Assembly (NCBI RefSeq): GCF_001645685.2
Contig: NZ_CP017080.1
Coordinates: forward strand, 300,001 to 364,000
Direction: 5' to 3'
Length of the DNA: 64,000 nucleotides
From: Peribacillus muralis
Lineage (GTDB): Bacteria > Bacillota > Bacilli > Bacillales > DSM-1321
This document shows, in pieces, positions 29,099 through 37,876 of this stretch. The notes beneath the pieces were generated by a model. That model was not told the origin of the DNA and did not search any database. It saw only the letters and a program-made list of their open reading frames with translations. Each line of letters begins with the position of its first letter. Position 1 is the first letter of the stretch. The position numbers and the translations under genes were made by a program.

Positions 29099-30635
29099 CT
29101 ATATGTTAGGTGTAGATATCGGGACAACCAGTACAAAAGCTGTATTATTTACGAAAAAAGGCGATGTCATTGGACAAGCGAATATTGGCTATCCGCTTTA
29201 CACACCGGATATGACAACAGCGGAACAAGACCCAGAGGAAATTTTCCAGGCTGTCTTGAAAGCCGTTTCAACGATAACGAAAGAGCATGCCGATAAAAAA
29301 CCTTCATTCATATCATTCAGCAGTGCGATGCATAGTGTGATAGCGATGGATGAAAATGACCAGCCGTTAACCCCTTGCATCACCTGGGCAGATAACCGCA
29401 GTGAAGCTTGGGCACATAAAATAAAAGCGGAATGGGATGGGCATGTAGTCTACAAACGGACCGGGACACCGATTCATCCGATGTCACCATTATCCAAGAT
29501 CACCTGGCTCGTGAATGATCGCAAAGAGATCGCAGCCAAAGCTAAAAAGTATATCGGGATCAAGGAATATATTTTTAAAAAGCTGTTTGATCAATATGTC
29601 GTCGATATTTCCCTTGCTTCATCGATGGGAATGATGAATCTCAAAAGCTTGGATTGGGATGGCGAAGCGTTAAAAATTGCGGGAATAACGCGCAGTCAAT
29701 TATCCAAGCTTGTACCAACAACAAAGATCTTCAGCAACTGCGCTCCGGATATAGCGAAACAGCTTGGGATTGATCCGGAAACTGCCTTTGTGATCGGAGC
29801 TAGTGATGGTGTTCTTTCTAATCTAGGTGTAAACGCTATCCGAAAAGGGGAAATCGCTGTCACGATCGGGACAAGCGGTGCCATTCGGACAATCATTGAC
29901 GAGCCGAAAACGGACGAAAAAGGAAGAATCTTTTGCTATGCCTTAACGGAAAAGCATTGGGTGATTGGCGGTCCGGTAAACAATGGGGGGATGGTCCTTC
30001 GCTGGATTCGTGATGAATTTGCTTCTTCCGAGGTGGAAACAGCCAAAAGACTCGGAATCGACGCCTATGAGGTGTTAACTAAAATTGCTGAACGTGTAAG
30101 ACCAGGCGCCGATGGGTTGTTATTTCATCCATATCTTGCCGGTGAGCGCGCTCCATTATGGAATCCGGATGTACGGGGCTCATTTTTCGGATTGACCCTT
30201 TCTCATAAGAAGGAACATATGATTCGAGCAGCTCTTGAAGGAGTCATTTACAATTTATACACAGTATTTTTAGCCTTAACCGAATGCATGGAGGGTCCCG
30301 TGAATCGAATACAAGCTACGGGAGGCTTTGCCAGATCGGCTGTTTGGCGGCAAATGATGTCGGATATCTTCGAATCGGATGTCGTCGTGCCAGAAAGCTA
30401 CGAAAGCTCATGCCTGGGGGCATGTATCTTGGGTTTATACGCCACAGGGGAAATCGATTCCTTCGAGGTCGTTTCCGAAATGATTGGTCATACCCATAAG
30501 CATGCACCGAATGATGATTCAGTAAAAGAATATAGGCAAATACTGCCGATATTCATTAACCTATCCAGAGTATTGGAAAACGAATATACGCAGATTGCGA
30601 ACTATCAAAGAAACTTGATACATGCTACCAAGTAA
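29091..30635 (+). CDS. gntK: Gluconate kinase GntK
   Basis: A 514-aa FGGY-family sugar kinase that phosphorylates gluconate to 6-phosphogluconate. N-terminal DIGTTSTKAVLF, ITWADNRSE, and C-terminal QATGGFARSAVWRQMMSDIF are the family signatures. The frame extends back to 29016, but the ATG at 29091, eight bases inside gntR and after AAAAGGAG, gives MTSYMLGVDIG, the known N-terminus. Confidence 0.95.
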   Translation: MTSYMLGVDIGTTSTKAVLFTKKGDVIGQANIGYPLYTPDMTTAEQDPEEIFQAVLKAVSTITKEHADKKPSFISFSSAMHSVIAMDENDQPLTPCITWADNRSEAWAHKIKAEWDGHVVYKRTGTPIHPMSPLSKITWLVNDRKEIAAKAKKYIGIKEYIFKKLFDQYVVDISLASSMGMMNLKSLDWDGEALKIAGITRSQLSKLVPTTKIFSNCAPDIAKQLGIDPETAFVIGASDGVLSNLGVNAIRKGEIAVTIGTSGAIRTIIDEPKTDEKGRIFCYALTEKHWVIGGPVNNGGMVLRWIRDEFASSEVETAKRLGIDAYEVLTKIAERVRPGADGLLFHPYLAGERAPLWNPDVRGSFFGLTLSHKKEHMIRAALEGVIYNLYTVFLALTECMEGPVNRIQATGGFARSAVWRQMMSDIFESDVVVPESYESSCLGACILGLYATGEIDSFEVVSEMIGHTHKHAPNDDSVKEYRQILPIFINLSRVLENEYTQIANYQRNLIHATK

Positions 30636-30653
30636 ACACATGGGGGAGTTACA

Positions 30654-32000
30654 ATGCCATTAGTTATTGTTGCTGCAGGAATTGTCGCGTTATTAATTTT
30701 AATAATGGGCTTGAAATTAAACACATTCATTTCCTTGATCGTTGTATCGTTTGGAGTAGCTTTGGCACTAGGAATGCCACTTGAACAAATTGTAAAGACT
30801 ATTGAAGCGGGGCTAGGAGGAACACTTGGTCATTTAGCGTTAATCTTTGGACTTGGAGCGATGTTAGGTAAGTTAATCGCAGATTCGGGCGGCGCGCAAC
30901 GCATTGCCATGACCCTTGTTAACAAATTCGGTGAAAAGAATATTCAGTGGGCAGTCGTGGCGGCTTCCTTTATAATCGGTATTGCTTTATTTTTTGAAGT
31001 AGGATTAGTATTATTGATACCGATCGTATTTGCGATTTCAAGAGAACTAAAAGTTTCGATTTTGTATCTTGGCATTCCGATGGTGGCAGCATTATCCGTA
31101 ACACACGGTTTTTTGCCGCCGCACCCAGGACCAACGGTCATTGCCGGTGAATATGGTGCAGACCTTGGTCAAGTATTGCTTTATGGCTTCATTATTGCGG
31201 TTCCAACCGTTTTTTTAGCTGGGCCGGTATTTACGAAGATTGCTAAAAGATTAGTACCTGCATCCTTTACGAAAACAGGCAGCATCGCATCTTTAGGAGA
31301 ACAAAAAACATTTAAACTGGAAGACACACCTGGATTCGGGATCAGTGTATTCACCGCCTTACTTCCGGTCATTTTAATGTCCATTGCTACAATTATCACT
31401 TTGCTGCAAAAAACGATGGGCTTTGAAGATAATGGTATGCTGGCAGCGATCCGTTTTATTGGCGAAGCTGGTACATCCATGTTGCTTTCCTTATTATTTG
31501 CGGTCTATTCAATGGGATTGGCAAGGAAAATTCCAATGAAGGATATCATGGATTCCTGTACAAATGCTATCTTGCATATCGGGATGATGCTCTTGATCAT
31601 TGGAGGCGGCGGAGCCTTCAAACAAGTATTGATCGACGGCGGTGTAGGTGACTATGTGGCTGAATTATTCAAAGGGACATCGCTATCACCGATCCTGCTT
31701 GCCTGGATCATCGCGGCAATTCTGCGTATTTCCTTGGGGTCTGCCACCGTTGCGGCCTTAACGACAGCTGGCTTGGTCATTCCTATGTTAGGTCAGACGG
31801 ACGTTAACCTCGCTTTAGTCGTTCTTGCGACAGGAGCGGGAAGCTTAATCGCTTCACACGTTAACGATGCCGGATTCTGGATGTTCAAAGAGTATTTTGG
31901 TTTAAGCATGAAAGAAACGTTTGCAACATGGACCTTACTTGAGACGATCATTTCAGTAGCTGGATTAGGCTTCATTCTATTGATCAGCTTATTCGTATAG
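30654..32000 (+). CDS. gntP: Gluconate permease GntP
   Basis: A 448-aa membrane permease with about twelve helices; it imports gluconate with protons. GFLPPHPGPTVIAGEYGADLG and the IGGGGAFKQVLIDGGVGDYV segment are characteristic. It starts 19 bases after gntK behind GGGGGAG and is followed by a stem-loop before gntZ. Confidence 0.93.
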   Translation: MPLVIVAAGIVALLILIMGLKLNTFISLIVVSFGVALALGMPLEQIVKTIEAGLGGTLGHLALIFGLGAMLGKLIADSGGAQRIAMTLVNKFGEKNIQWAVVAASFIIGIALFFEVGLVLLIPIVFAISRELKVSILYLGIPMVAALSVTHGFLPPHPGPTVIAGEYGADLGQVLLYGFIIAVPTVFLAGPVFTKIAKRLVPASFTKTGSIASLGEQKTFKLEDTPGFGISVFTALLPVILMSIATIITLLQKTMGFEDNGMLAAIRFIGEAGTSMLLSLLFAVYSMGLARKIPMKDIMDSCTNAILHIGMMLLIIGGGGAFKQVLIDGGVGDYVAELFKGTSLSPILLAWIIAAILRISLGSATVAALTTAGLVIPMLGQTDVNLALVVLATGAGSLIASHVNDAGFWMFKEYFGLSMKETFATWTLLETIISVAGLGFILLISLFV

Positions 32001-32009
32001 GTCCTTCCC

Positions 32010-32046
32010 GGCAGTGAGTCCTCCATTTATAGGAGGGTTTACTGCC
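32010..32046 (+). other. Stem-loop between gntP and gntZ
   Basis: GGCAGTGAGTCCTCC pairs with GGAGGGTTTACTGCC (12 Watson-Crick pairs plus wobble) around a short loop. It lacks a T run, so it looks more like an mRNA processing or stability element than a terminator. Confidence 0.6.
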
Positions 32047-32076
32047 TATTATTCTTACATAAAAGGAGAAAAAAAC

Positions 32077-33480
32077 ATGTTCAATTCAATTGGTGTCATT
32101 GGTTTAGGGGTAATGGGCAGTAATATCGCCTTAAATATGGCTAGTAAAGGGGAACAAGTAGCCGTCTATAACTATACAAGAGATTTAACGGATCAGCTTA
32201 TGGCGAAGCTGGACGGTCAATCGCTCCATCCGTATTACGAAATCAAGGACTTTGTTCAATCACTGGAAGCCCCAAGAAAGATTTTCCTGATGGTGACGGC
32301 GGGCAAGGCGATCGACTCGGTGATCGATTCCTTGCTTCCTCATCTTGAAACGGGCGATATCATCATGGACGGCGGTAACTCCCATTATGTTGATACGGAA
32401 CGCAGATATGATGGATTGAAACCTAAAGGGATCAGTTATTTAGGCATTGGTGTATCTGGCGGGGAAGTCGGTGCATTAAAAGGGCCTTCAATCATGCCAG
32501 GCGGAGATAAAGACGCCTATGAAAAAGTCGCGCCGATCCTGACGAAAATCGCGGCCAAAGTGAATGAAGAGCCTTGCTGTACCTATATCGGCCCAAAGGG
32601 ATCAGGTCATTTTGTGAAAATGGTGCATAACGGGATCGAGTATGCAGACATGCAATTAATCGCCGAAGCATACACGTTCTTAAGAGAAAAGCTCCATTTG
32701 GAAGTGAATGAAATAGCTGACATCTTTGAAACATGGAACCAAGGTGAACTGAAAAGTTATTTAATCGAAATAACAGCCGAAATATTAAGGAAAAAAGATG
32801 AAGCAACGGGCTTGCCGTTAATCGATGTGATCCTAGATAAAGCAGGCCAAAAAGGCACAGGTAAATGGACTAGCATGCAAGCGATTGATAACGGCATACC
32901 TGCTTCGATCATTACAGAAGCCTTGTTTGCGCGTTACATATCCGCTCTAAAAGAGGAACGGGTGAAGGCTGAAAATATTCTGACAGGTCCTGAAAACGTT
33001 GAGCATAAGCTAGATAAAAATGAGTGGATTGATTATATTAGGCAAGCATTATATATGGGGAAGGTTTGTGCATACTCGCAGGGCTTCACGCAATATAAAA
33101 TGTCTTCTGAACTTTACGGCTGGGATTTGCCTTTGAAGGATATTGCGCTGATTTTCCGCGGCGGCTGCATCATCCGTGCCGAATTTTTGAACGTCATCAG
33201 CGAAGCCTATCAAGAGCAGCCGAACCTGGCAAATTTATTAATCTCACCATATTTTGCCGAAAAGGTTACCGACTATCAGGCAGGATTGCGAAAGGTTATC
33301 TGTGAGGGGATAACATCCGGTATCTCGTTACCTTGTTTAAGCTCCTCACTCAACTTTTACGATAGTTACCGAAAAGGCATCTCAAATGCAAACATCTTAC
33401 AGGCGCAACGTGATTACTTCGGTGCACATACCTATGAACGCCGCGATATGGCAGGAGTCTTTCACACAGACTGGCAGTAA
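32077..33480 (+). CDS. gntZ: 6-phosphogluconate dehydrogenase GntZ (decarboxylating)
   Basis: A 467-aa enzyme that oxidises and decarboxylates 6-phosphogluconate to ribulose 5-phosphate. The dinucleotide motif GVIGLGVMGSNIALNMA is at the N-terminus, and the substrate motif SGGEVGALKGPSIMPGG and K/N residues in GSGHFVKMVHNGIEY are present. The frame opens at 32014, but AAAAGGAG precedes the ATG at 32077, which gives the normal MFNSIGVIG start. It closes the gnt operon. Confidence 0.95.
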   Translation: MFNSIGVIGLGVMGSNIALNMASKGEQVAVYNYTRDLTDQLMAKLDGQSLHPYYEIKDFVQSLEAPRKIFLMVTAGKAIDSVIDSLLPHLETGDIIMDGGNSHYVDTERRYDGLKPKGISYLGIGVSGGEVGALKGPSIMPGGDKDAYEKVAPILTKIAAKVNEEPCCTYIGPKGSGHFVKMVHNGIEYADMQLIAEAYTFLREKLHLEVNEIADIFETWNQGELKSYLIEITAEILRKKDEATGLPLIDVILDKAGQKGTGKWTSMQAIDNGIPASIITEALFARYISALKEERVKAENILTGPENVEHKLDKNEWIDYIRQALYMGKVCAYSQGFTQYKMSSELYGWDLPLKDIALIFRGGCIIRAEFLNVISEAYQEQPNLANLLISPYFAEKVTDYQAGLRKVICEGITSGISLPCLSSSLNFYDSYRKGISNANILQAQRDYFGAHTYERRDMAGVFHTDWQ

Positions 33481-33508
33481 TATCTTTAGCCCTTGAAGAT
33501 ATGGATTT

Positions 33509-33537
33509 AAAAAGACCACTTTGAAAGTGGTCTTTTT
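33509..33537 (+). terminator. Terminator of the gnt operon
   Basis: A perfect stem AAAAAGACCACTT / AAGTGGTCTTTTT with a three-base loop. Confidence 0.93.
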
Positions 33538-33539
33538 AG

Positions 33540-34031
33540 TTTGCAGATTTCTAACCCTCTTGAAAATGCAACTGAATTTTCGTCTTACGTTATCGAATTG
33601 TTCGTTGTACTGATAGTCCTGTTTGCGAAATAATCCCTCTTTTTTCAAGTATGTGCATAGAGAAATGCCGGCATGACTTCTTTGTTAGAAAAGTAGTTGT
33701 TATCTCCGGTGTTCATTTGATTGTATGTTCAGCACCTGCCGCTTACCAAATTTACCAATTACTTATTGATTGTTCTTTCCTTCACATTTTAGATATAAGG
33801 GCTTTGATTTACACAAGGTTAGGGTAGGATCGTTTTGATTAACCCAAAAGGAGGGATTAATTAAAAGAAAATGCAACTTTTGATACAAATGGTTTGCGGT
33901 TATTCCTGTAGATAATTCATTTGGTTTAAATGAAGTTACCGGTAAAAATTTGACCGATTAATGCGTATGCCGTACCTGAAAGGTATACAACGAGGCCATC
34001 AAAGCCATTTTGGAGTAGATTTTGGCCGAAA
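33540..34031. other. Intergenic stretch, no gene seen
   Basis: No open frame with both start and ribosome site. An AAAGGAGGG at about 33848 is followed only by a 13-codon frame at 33872 at poor spacing. The sequence is AT-rich and may contain further decayed parts of the neighbouring toxin/immunity locus. Confidence 0.4.
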
Positions 34032-34556
34032 TCAGAAAGGGTCTCCATTATCATAATATTCATCGAATTGTATAGAGTACTTTTGTTTTAAATCCGCAAT
34101 TTTCCCAACATCCTTTAAAATAATATCGATAACATCGCTATTTACATATAACAGTGATTTATCATTATAAAAAGAAATATAAGCTTCATTATGACCTTGG
34201 TAAATCTTCGTGCAATATTTGATAATATCATTACGAATTAAATCATTTATATTTGCGTATACTACACCCTCGCGACTAGATTCATCTTTAACAACTATTT
34301 CATGCCAATTTTTTATCTTGATAATATTACCGATGTTTGCTTTCGAAGAATAACGCTTATCCTTAAAAATATTTTCTGATAGGAATATAACACTTATATT
34401 ATCGTCTTCTTTAAATACATCTCCAACAATTTTGGTAATTAAAGTAATATTTAAGTTATCCATACCAAATCTAATTCTTTGTTCTGAACCTACTTGGAAA
34501 TAAGGGGTTGCTTTATTGCAATCGAAATCAATGTTAATCTTACTTAATTTAACCAT
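34032..34556 (-). CDS. Probable orphan immunity protein of a polymorphic toxin
   Basis: A 174-aa soluble, lysine- and aspartate-rich protein without signal peptide or membrane segment. I do not recognise its family. Directly upstream on the same strand, ending 4 bases before this ATG, is a broken frame resembling the C-terminus of a polymorphic toxin, whose last codons (the GGAG in the R-L-G-D end) supply the ribosome site. Immunity genes lie in exactly this position and are often kept after the toxin is lost. The role is inferred from position only. Confidence 0.6.
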   Translation of the reverse strand: MVKLSKINIDFDCNKATPYFQVGSEQRIRFGMDNLNITLITKIVGDVFKEDDNISVIFLSENIFKDKRYSSKANIGNIIKIKNWHEIVVKDESSREGVVYANINDLIRNDIIKYCTKIYQGHNEAYISFYNDKSLLYVNSDVIDIILKDVGKIADLKQKYSIQFDEYYDNGDPF

Positions 34557-34560
34557 TTAT

Positions 34561-34770
34561 TTAATCTCCTAGTCTTTTTAATTCCGCATCATAAGTACTA
34601 GATCTAGCTTATTACTACCTGAATTTTTGACCGAAGCGCCTTTTCAAACGCCTCCGTCGTGTCCAGCTTTATCAACAGTTTAATAGGCTGAACCTTTTCC
34701 TTTACCACCATTATATTTCCAATAGCAGTAACAATGGTAATTCGTCTATCATAGCTTTTTTAAGCGTCTT
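34561..34770 (-). pseudogene. Decayed C-terminus of a polymorphic toxin
   Basis: Reading the minus strand, short frames separated by stops and a frameshift give NGGKGKGSAY (stop) TVDKAGHDGGV (stop) KGASVKNSGSNK, then, after a shift, STYDAELKRLGD and a final TAA at 34561-34563. The pattern HxGG ... SVKN.GS ... TYDAELKRxGD is like the end of nuclease-type toxin modules found at the C-terminus of LXG/RHS proteins. The N-terminal delivery part is absent. The family assignment is from memory and moderately sure. Confidence 0.55.
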
Positions 34771-35226
34771 TCTAAAAAACCATTATTTGAAAAGCTATAG
34801 GTCCTTTAAGTTCTTATAGTTAAAATCAATGTCACTATTCAATATTGCAAGGTTACTGAACTTAAATTTAGTAGAATAAATGGATGCGTTTCTTCTAATT
34901 GAATCTATCAGTCAGGATTTATAAAGACTTTAGGAAAATGACTGTATCTGAAAGTGAAAACCAGGTTGATTGGAGAGTAAGGTGCGAGAATCCTGAGTAG
35001 AAAGCGAGCTTTTCGAGTGGGGATAAATGTATAATTTTACACCCTCATATATGTATGACTTTTGAGCCATCTTTTGAAAATTGTTGGTATTAACTAGGAG
35101 ATTTATGGATAAATGATATAAAATAAAAAAATGAAAACGGTTGCTACTGCGAGCTTGCTGCTGAATACGGGTATGGATACCCTGGGAATTTACGGTGGAT
35201 TTCGAATGGAATATCATAGGGGGAAT
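34771..35226. other. Intergenic stretch before the amidase gene
   Basis: No gene supported. The open frame upstream of the amidase (35131-35226) lacks a ribosome site and does not encode a signal peptide, so I treat it as leader. The promoter is not obvious. Confidence 0.4.
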
Positions 35227-36606
35227 ATGATGAAAAAATGGACAAGCTGTACACTGAGTTCAATATTGGCTTTTTCTTTATTTTTACCTTTCACATCCTA
35301 TGCACAAGTATATCCAAACGAAGAGACTGTGGTGAGAAAGGAAGAAGGCAGCTCGTATCCGGTGTTGAAAAAAGCAAAAAAACCGGAAGACGCGGGTTTT
35401 TCATCGGAAAGGCTGGAGAAGGTCGATCGGCTGATTGAAATGGAAGTGGCTTCCGGGTTCCCTGGGGCTGCACTGATTGTCGTCAAGGACGGAAAGATCG
35501 TTAAAAATGATAGCTACGGGTACAAGCGGAAGTTCAATGAGCATACGCCCCTTAAACGCTTTGAAAAGATGAAAAATGATACAATGTTTGATCTTGCTTC
35601 AAACACGAAGATGTATGCAACCAATTTTGCGCTTCAAAAATTAGTCAGTGAAGGCAAGATTGATATCCAGGCAAAAGTTCAGCAATATATTCCTGAATTC
35701 AAAGACATGGAAGCGGATGTTATCAAGGGCAAGGATACCTTGAGAATCGTCGATGTTCTCCATCATACAGCCGGTTTTAAGCCGGATCCGCAATACCACA
35801 ATCCAGCTGTTTCAAAGGAACTCTACTCACAGGAGCGGGATAAAACAATTTCTTTCATATCGAAAACACCGCTGACATATGTGCCGGGAACGCAGAACGT
35901 ATACAGTGATGTCGACTATATGCTGCTCTGTGCGATTGTTGAAAAAATAACGGGTCAGCCGCTTGATACGTATGTTGAAAATGAATTGTACAAGCCGCTT
36001 AACTTGAAACATACAAAGTTCAATCCGCTTCAAAAGGGATTCAAGCCAAAGGACTTTGCCGCAACTGAATTGCTTGGCAACACACGGGATGGCGTGATAA
36101 CTTTCCCTTACATTCGCACATATACCCTTCAAGGGGAGGTCCATGATGAAAAGGCCTTCTACTCGATGGGAGGCGTTTCAGGTCATGCAGGTCTTTTCTC
36201 CAATACGGCAGATCTCGCTGTCCTGCTGCAGGTGATGTTGAATGGCGGGGGATACGGCAAGCAGGCGTTTTTTGATCAAGAAACGATCGATGAGTTCGTT
36301 GCCCCTTCGGAAATGAATCCGACTTATGGCCTTGGCTGGAGACGAAATGGAGATGCAAGCATGGAGTGGATGTTCAGCCGACATGCGAGTGAGAGTGCCT
36401 ATGGTCATACAGGGTGGACGGGGACGGTCACGATCATTGATCCTGAAAAAGATTTAGGCATTGTTTTGCTTACGAATAAAAAGCATTCTCCGCTCGTCAA
36501 TCCTGTAGCGAATAGCAATCAGTTTTTCGGCGACCTCTTTAAAACAGGAAGTTACGGGAGTGTCGTGACGGCAATCTATGAAGCGTTGGAAAGTGATAAA
36601 AAATAG
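35227..36606 (+). CDS. Secreted serine beta-lactamase-fold hydrolase, AmiE/YbbE-like
   Basis: A 459-aa exported protein with a signal peptide (about 26 residues, ending SYAQ). The beta-lactamase/PBP fold motifs are S125-x-x-K128 (DLASNTKM), YSD (NVYSDVDYM) and HTG (YGHTGWTG). The sequence resembles B. subtilis YbbE (AmiE), an N-acetylmuramyl-L-alanine amidase of murein recycling, more than true beta-lactamases. GGGGG precedes the ATG. It is monocistronic, followed by a short tandem repeat and a terminator. Confidence 0.8.
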   Translation: MMKKWTSCTLSSILAFSLFLPFTSYAQVYPNEETVVRKEEGSSYPVLKKAKKPEDAGFSSERLEKVDRLIEMEVASGFPGAALIVVKDGKIVKNDSYGYKRKFNEHTPLKRFEKMKNDTMFDLASNTKMYATNFALQKLVSEGKIDIQAKVQQYIPEFKDMEADVIKGKDTLRIVDVLHHTAGFKPDPQYHNPAVSKELYSQERDKTISFISKTPLTYVPGTQNVYSDVDYMLLCAIVEKITGQPLDTYVENELYKPLNLKHTKFNPLQKGFKPKDFAATELLGNTRDGVITFPYIRTYTLQGEVHDEKAFYSMGGVSGHAGLFSNTADLAVLLQVMLNGGGYGKQAFFDQETIDEFVAPSEMNPTYGLGWRRNGDASMEWMFSRHASESAYGHTGWTGTVTIIDPEKDLGIVLLTNKKHSPLVNPVANSNQFFGDLFKTGSYGSVVTAIYEALESDKK

Positions 36607-36617
36607 AGGCAGTGCAC

Positions 36618-36679
36618 ATATATCGACGAAAATAGAAATATATCAACGAATAGTCGAGATATATCGACGAAACGACAAA
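36618..36679. repeat. Tandem repeat, three units of 20-21 bp (array B)
   Basis: Units ATATATCGACGAAAATAGAA, ATATATCAACGAATAGTCGA(g) and ATATATCGACGAAACGACAA lie between the amidase stop codon and the terminator at 36707. The period and position match the long array at 49314; the sequence is only distantly related. Confidence 0.8.
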
Positions 36680-36706
36680 ATATGAGTTTGGACTATTCAA
36701 AAAAAG

Positions 36707-36735
36707 AAGGCTATCACCTGATGTGATAGCCTTTT
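36707..36735. terminator. Bidirectional terminator
   Basis: A perfect 11-bp stem AAGGCTATCAC / GTGATAGCCTT flanked by A and T runs, between the convergent amidase and siderophore-binding-protein genes. Confidence 0.93.
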
Positions 36736-36738
36736 TCA

Positions 36739-37740
36739 TTATTTCACTATACTTTTTAACACATTATCAATGATTTGTTCATTGGCGATTGCACCCGTAT
36801 ATAACCAGCTTTCGTCAGCGGAAAATTCATGAACATTTCCTGCTTTTACAGCCGGGATGCTTTTCCATAGTGCTTCATTAAGCGCTTTTGAGCCAGTGGA
36901 TGTATCACTATTGATCAAGAATAGGTGATCGGCGTCCATTTCCACTAACTTCTCTAATGAAATCGCACTCCAGTTTCCTGTTGCACTAGCGGAGATTTCC
37001 TTGACGACGCCCGGTTCCTTCAAGCCTAAGTCATCGTACATGACTGCTCCGCTCGATAGGTTGTCGCTAACGACGAAGAACTTGCCGCCGACTAGCCAAA
37101 CGGCTGCAACGGAAGGATTGTCCGTTTCTTTTTCAAGCGTTTTTTTAGCGTCTGCAGCTTTTGCCTCATACTTTTCTAAAGCCTTTTTGGCTGCATCTTC
37201 TTTGCCGAATACTTCTCCAACGCGTTTAAGCTCATCACGCCAGTCATTGTTCACTTCGGTACCGATAACATATGTAGGAGCGATTTTATTATATTGCTCA
37301 TACTTTCCGCCTTCGACCATGCTTGCAGAGTCCATGATGATCAAGTCCGGTTTCATTTTTTGAACAGCTTCGAATGGAAGGTCGTGTGGAATGGTAGGAA
37401 TCCCTTCAAGGTCGTCCTGTAAATATCCTTGAATGCTTGCTCCATCTTTTACACTCCATTGCGCGACAGGTTTAACGCCCAATGTGACAAGGTTATCTTC
37501 AAGGTATGAAGCGATGACACGCTTCGGCTTGGCGGGAATAACCACCTTATGACCCATTGCATCCGTTAACGTTCTTGTTTTCACTTCTTCTTTGCTTTCT
37601 TTATTGGAAGTTTGATCTGTTTTATTTGTCGAAGATTGATTATCCTTCGCTCCTTCATCACCACAAGCAGCCAATGAAATGGCTAACAGTCCAGCGCCCA
37701 AAAGTTGCAGCATTTTTTTCTTGCTTATTACGTTATACAT
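36739..37740 (-). CDS. Siderophore ABC transporter substrate-binding lipoprotein (YfiY-like)
   Basis: A 333-aa lipoprotein with lipobox SLAAC (Cys near 26) and a threonine/serine/lysine linker. The mature part is a FhuD/FecB-type periplasmic-binding fold (GHKVVIPAKPKRVIASYLEDNLVTLG ... KPDLIIMDS). It is divergent from two FecCD-type permease genes, as yfiY, yfiZ and yfhA of B. subtilis belong together for hydroxamate siderophores. AGGGGG precedes the ATG. No ATPase gene is nearby; such systems commonly share FhuC or YusV. Confidence 0.87.
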   Translation of the reverse strand: MYNVISKKKMLQLLGAGLLAISLAACGDEGAKDNQSSTNKTDQTSNKESKEEVKTRTLTDAMGHKVVIPAKPKRVIASYLEDNLVTLGVKPVAQWSVKDGASIQGYLQDDLEGIPTIPHDLPFEAVQKMKPDLIIMDSASMVEGGKYEQYNKIAPTYVIGTEVNNDWRDELKRVGEVFGKEDAAKKALEKYEAKAADAKKTLEKETDNPSVAAVWLVGGKFFVVSDNLSSGAVMYDDLGLKEPGVVKEISASATGNWSAISLEKLVEMDADHLFLINSDTSTGSKALNEALWKSIPAVKAGNVHEFSADESWLYTGAIANEQIIDNVLKSIVK

Positions 37741-37778
37741 TTAAATCCCCCTAAAGATATGATAAAATAATCTATGCA

Positions 37779-37793
37779 TGATAATGATTCTCG
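37779..37793. promoter_or_regulatory. Fur box between divergent siderophore genes
   Basis: TGATAATGATTCTCG matches the 7-1-7 Fur consensus TGATAATNATTATCA at all but two positions and lies between the divergent start codons at 37740 and 37877. Iron repression of both sides is inferred. Confidence 0.75.
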
Positions 37794-37876
37794 ATTTCAA
37801 TTAATTTAAATATAGAAATCACTCATTGTCAATCGTTATTTTTTAGGGGTTTTCCCTTTGGAGAGTAGTTGTACAG

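Noticed and set aside
35131-35226. N-terminal extension of the amidase
   Set aside because: It would place the signal peptide internally; GGGGG before the ATG at 35227 gives a normal export signal.
35227-36606. A beta-lactamase resistance gene
   Set aside because: It has the fold motifs but resembles the YbbE/AmiE murein amidase group more than class A or C enzymes.
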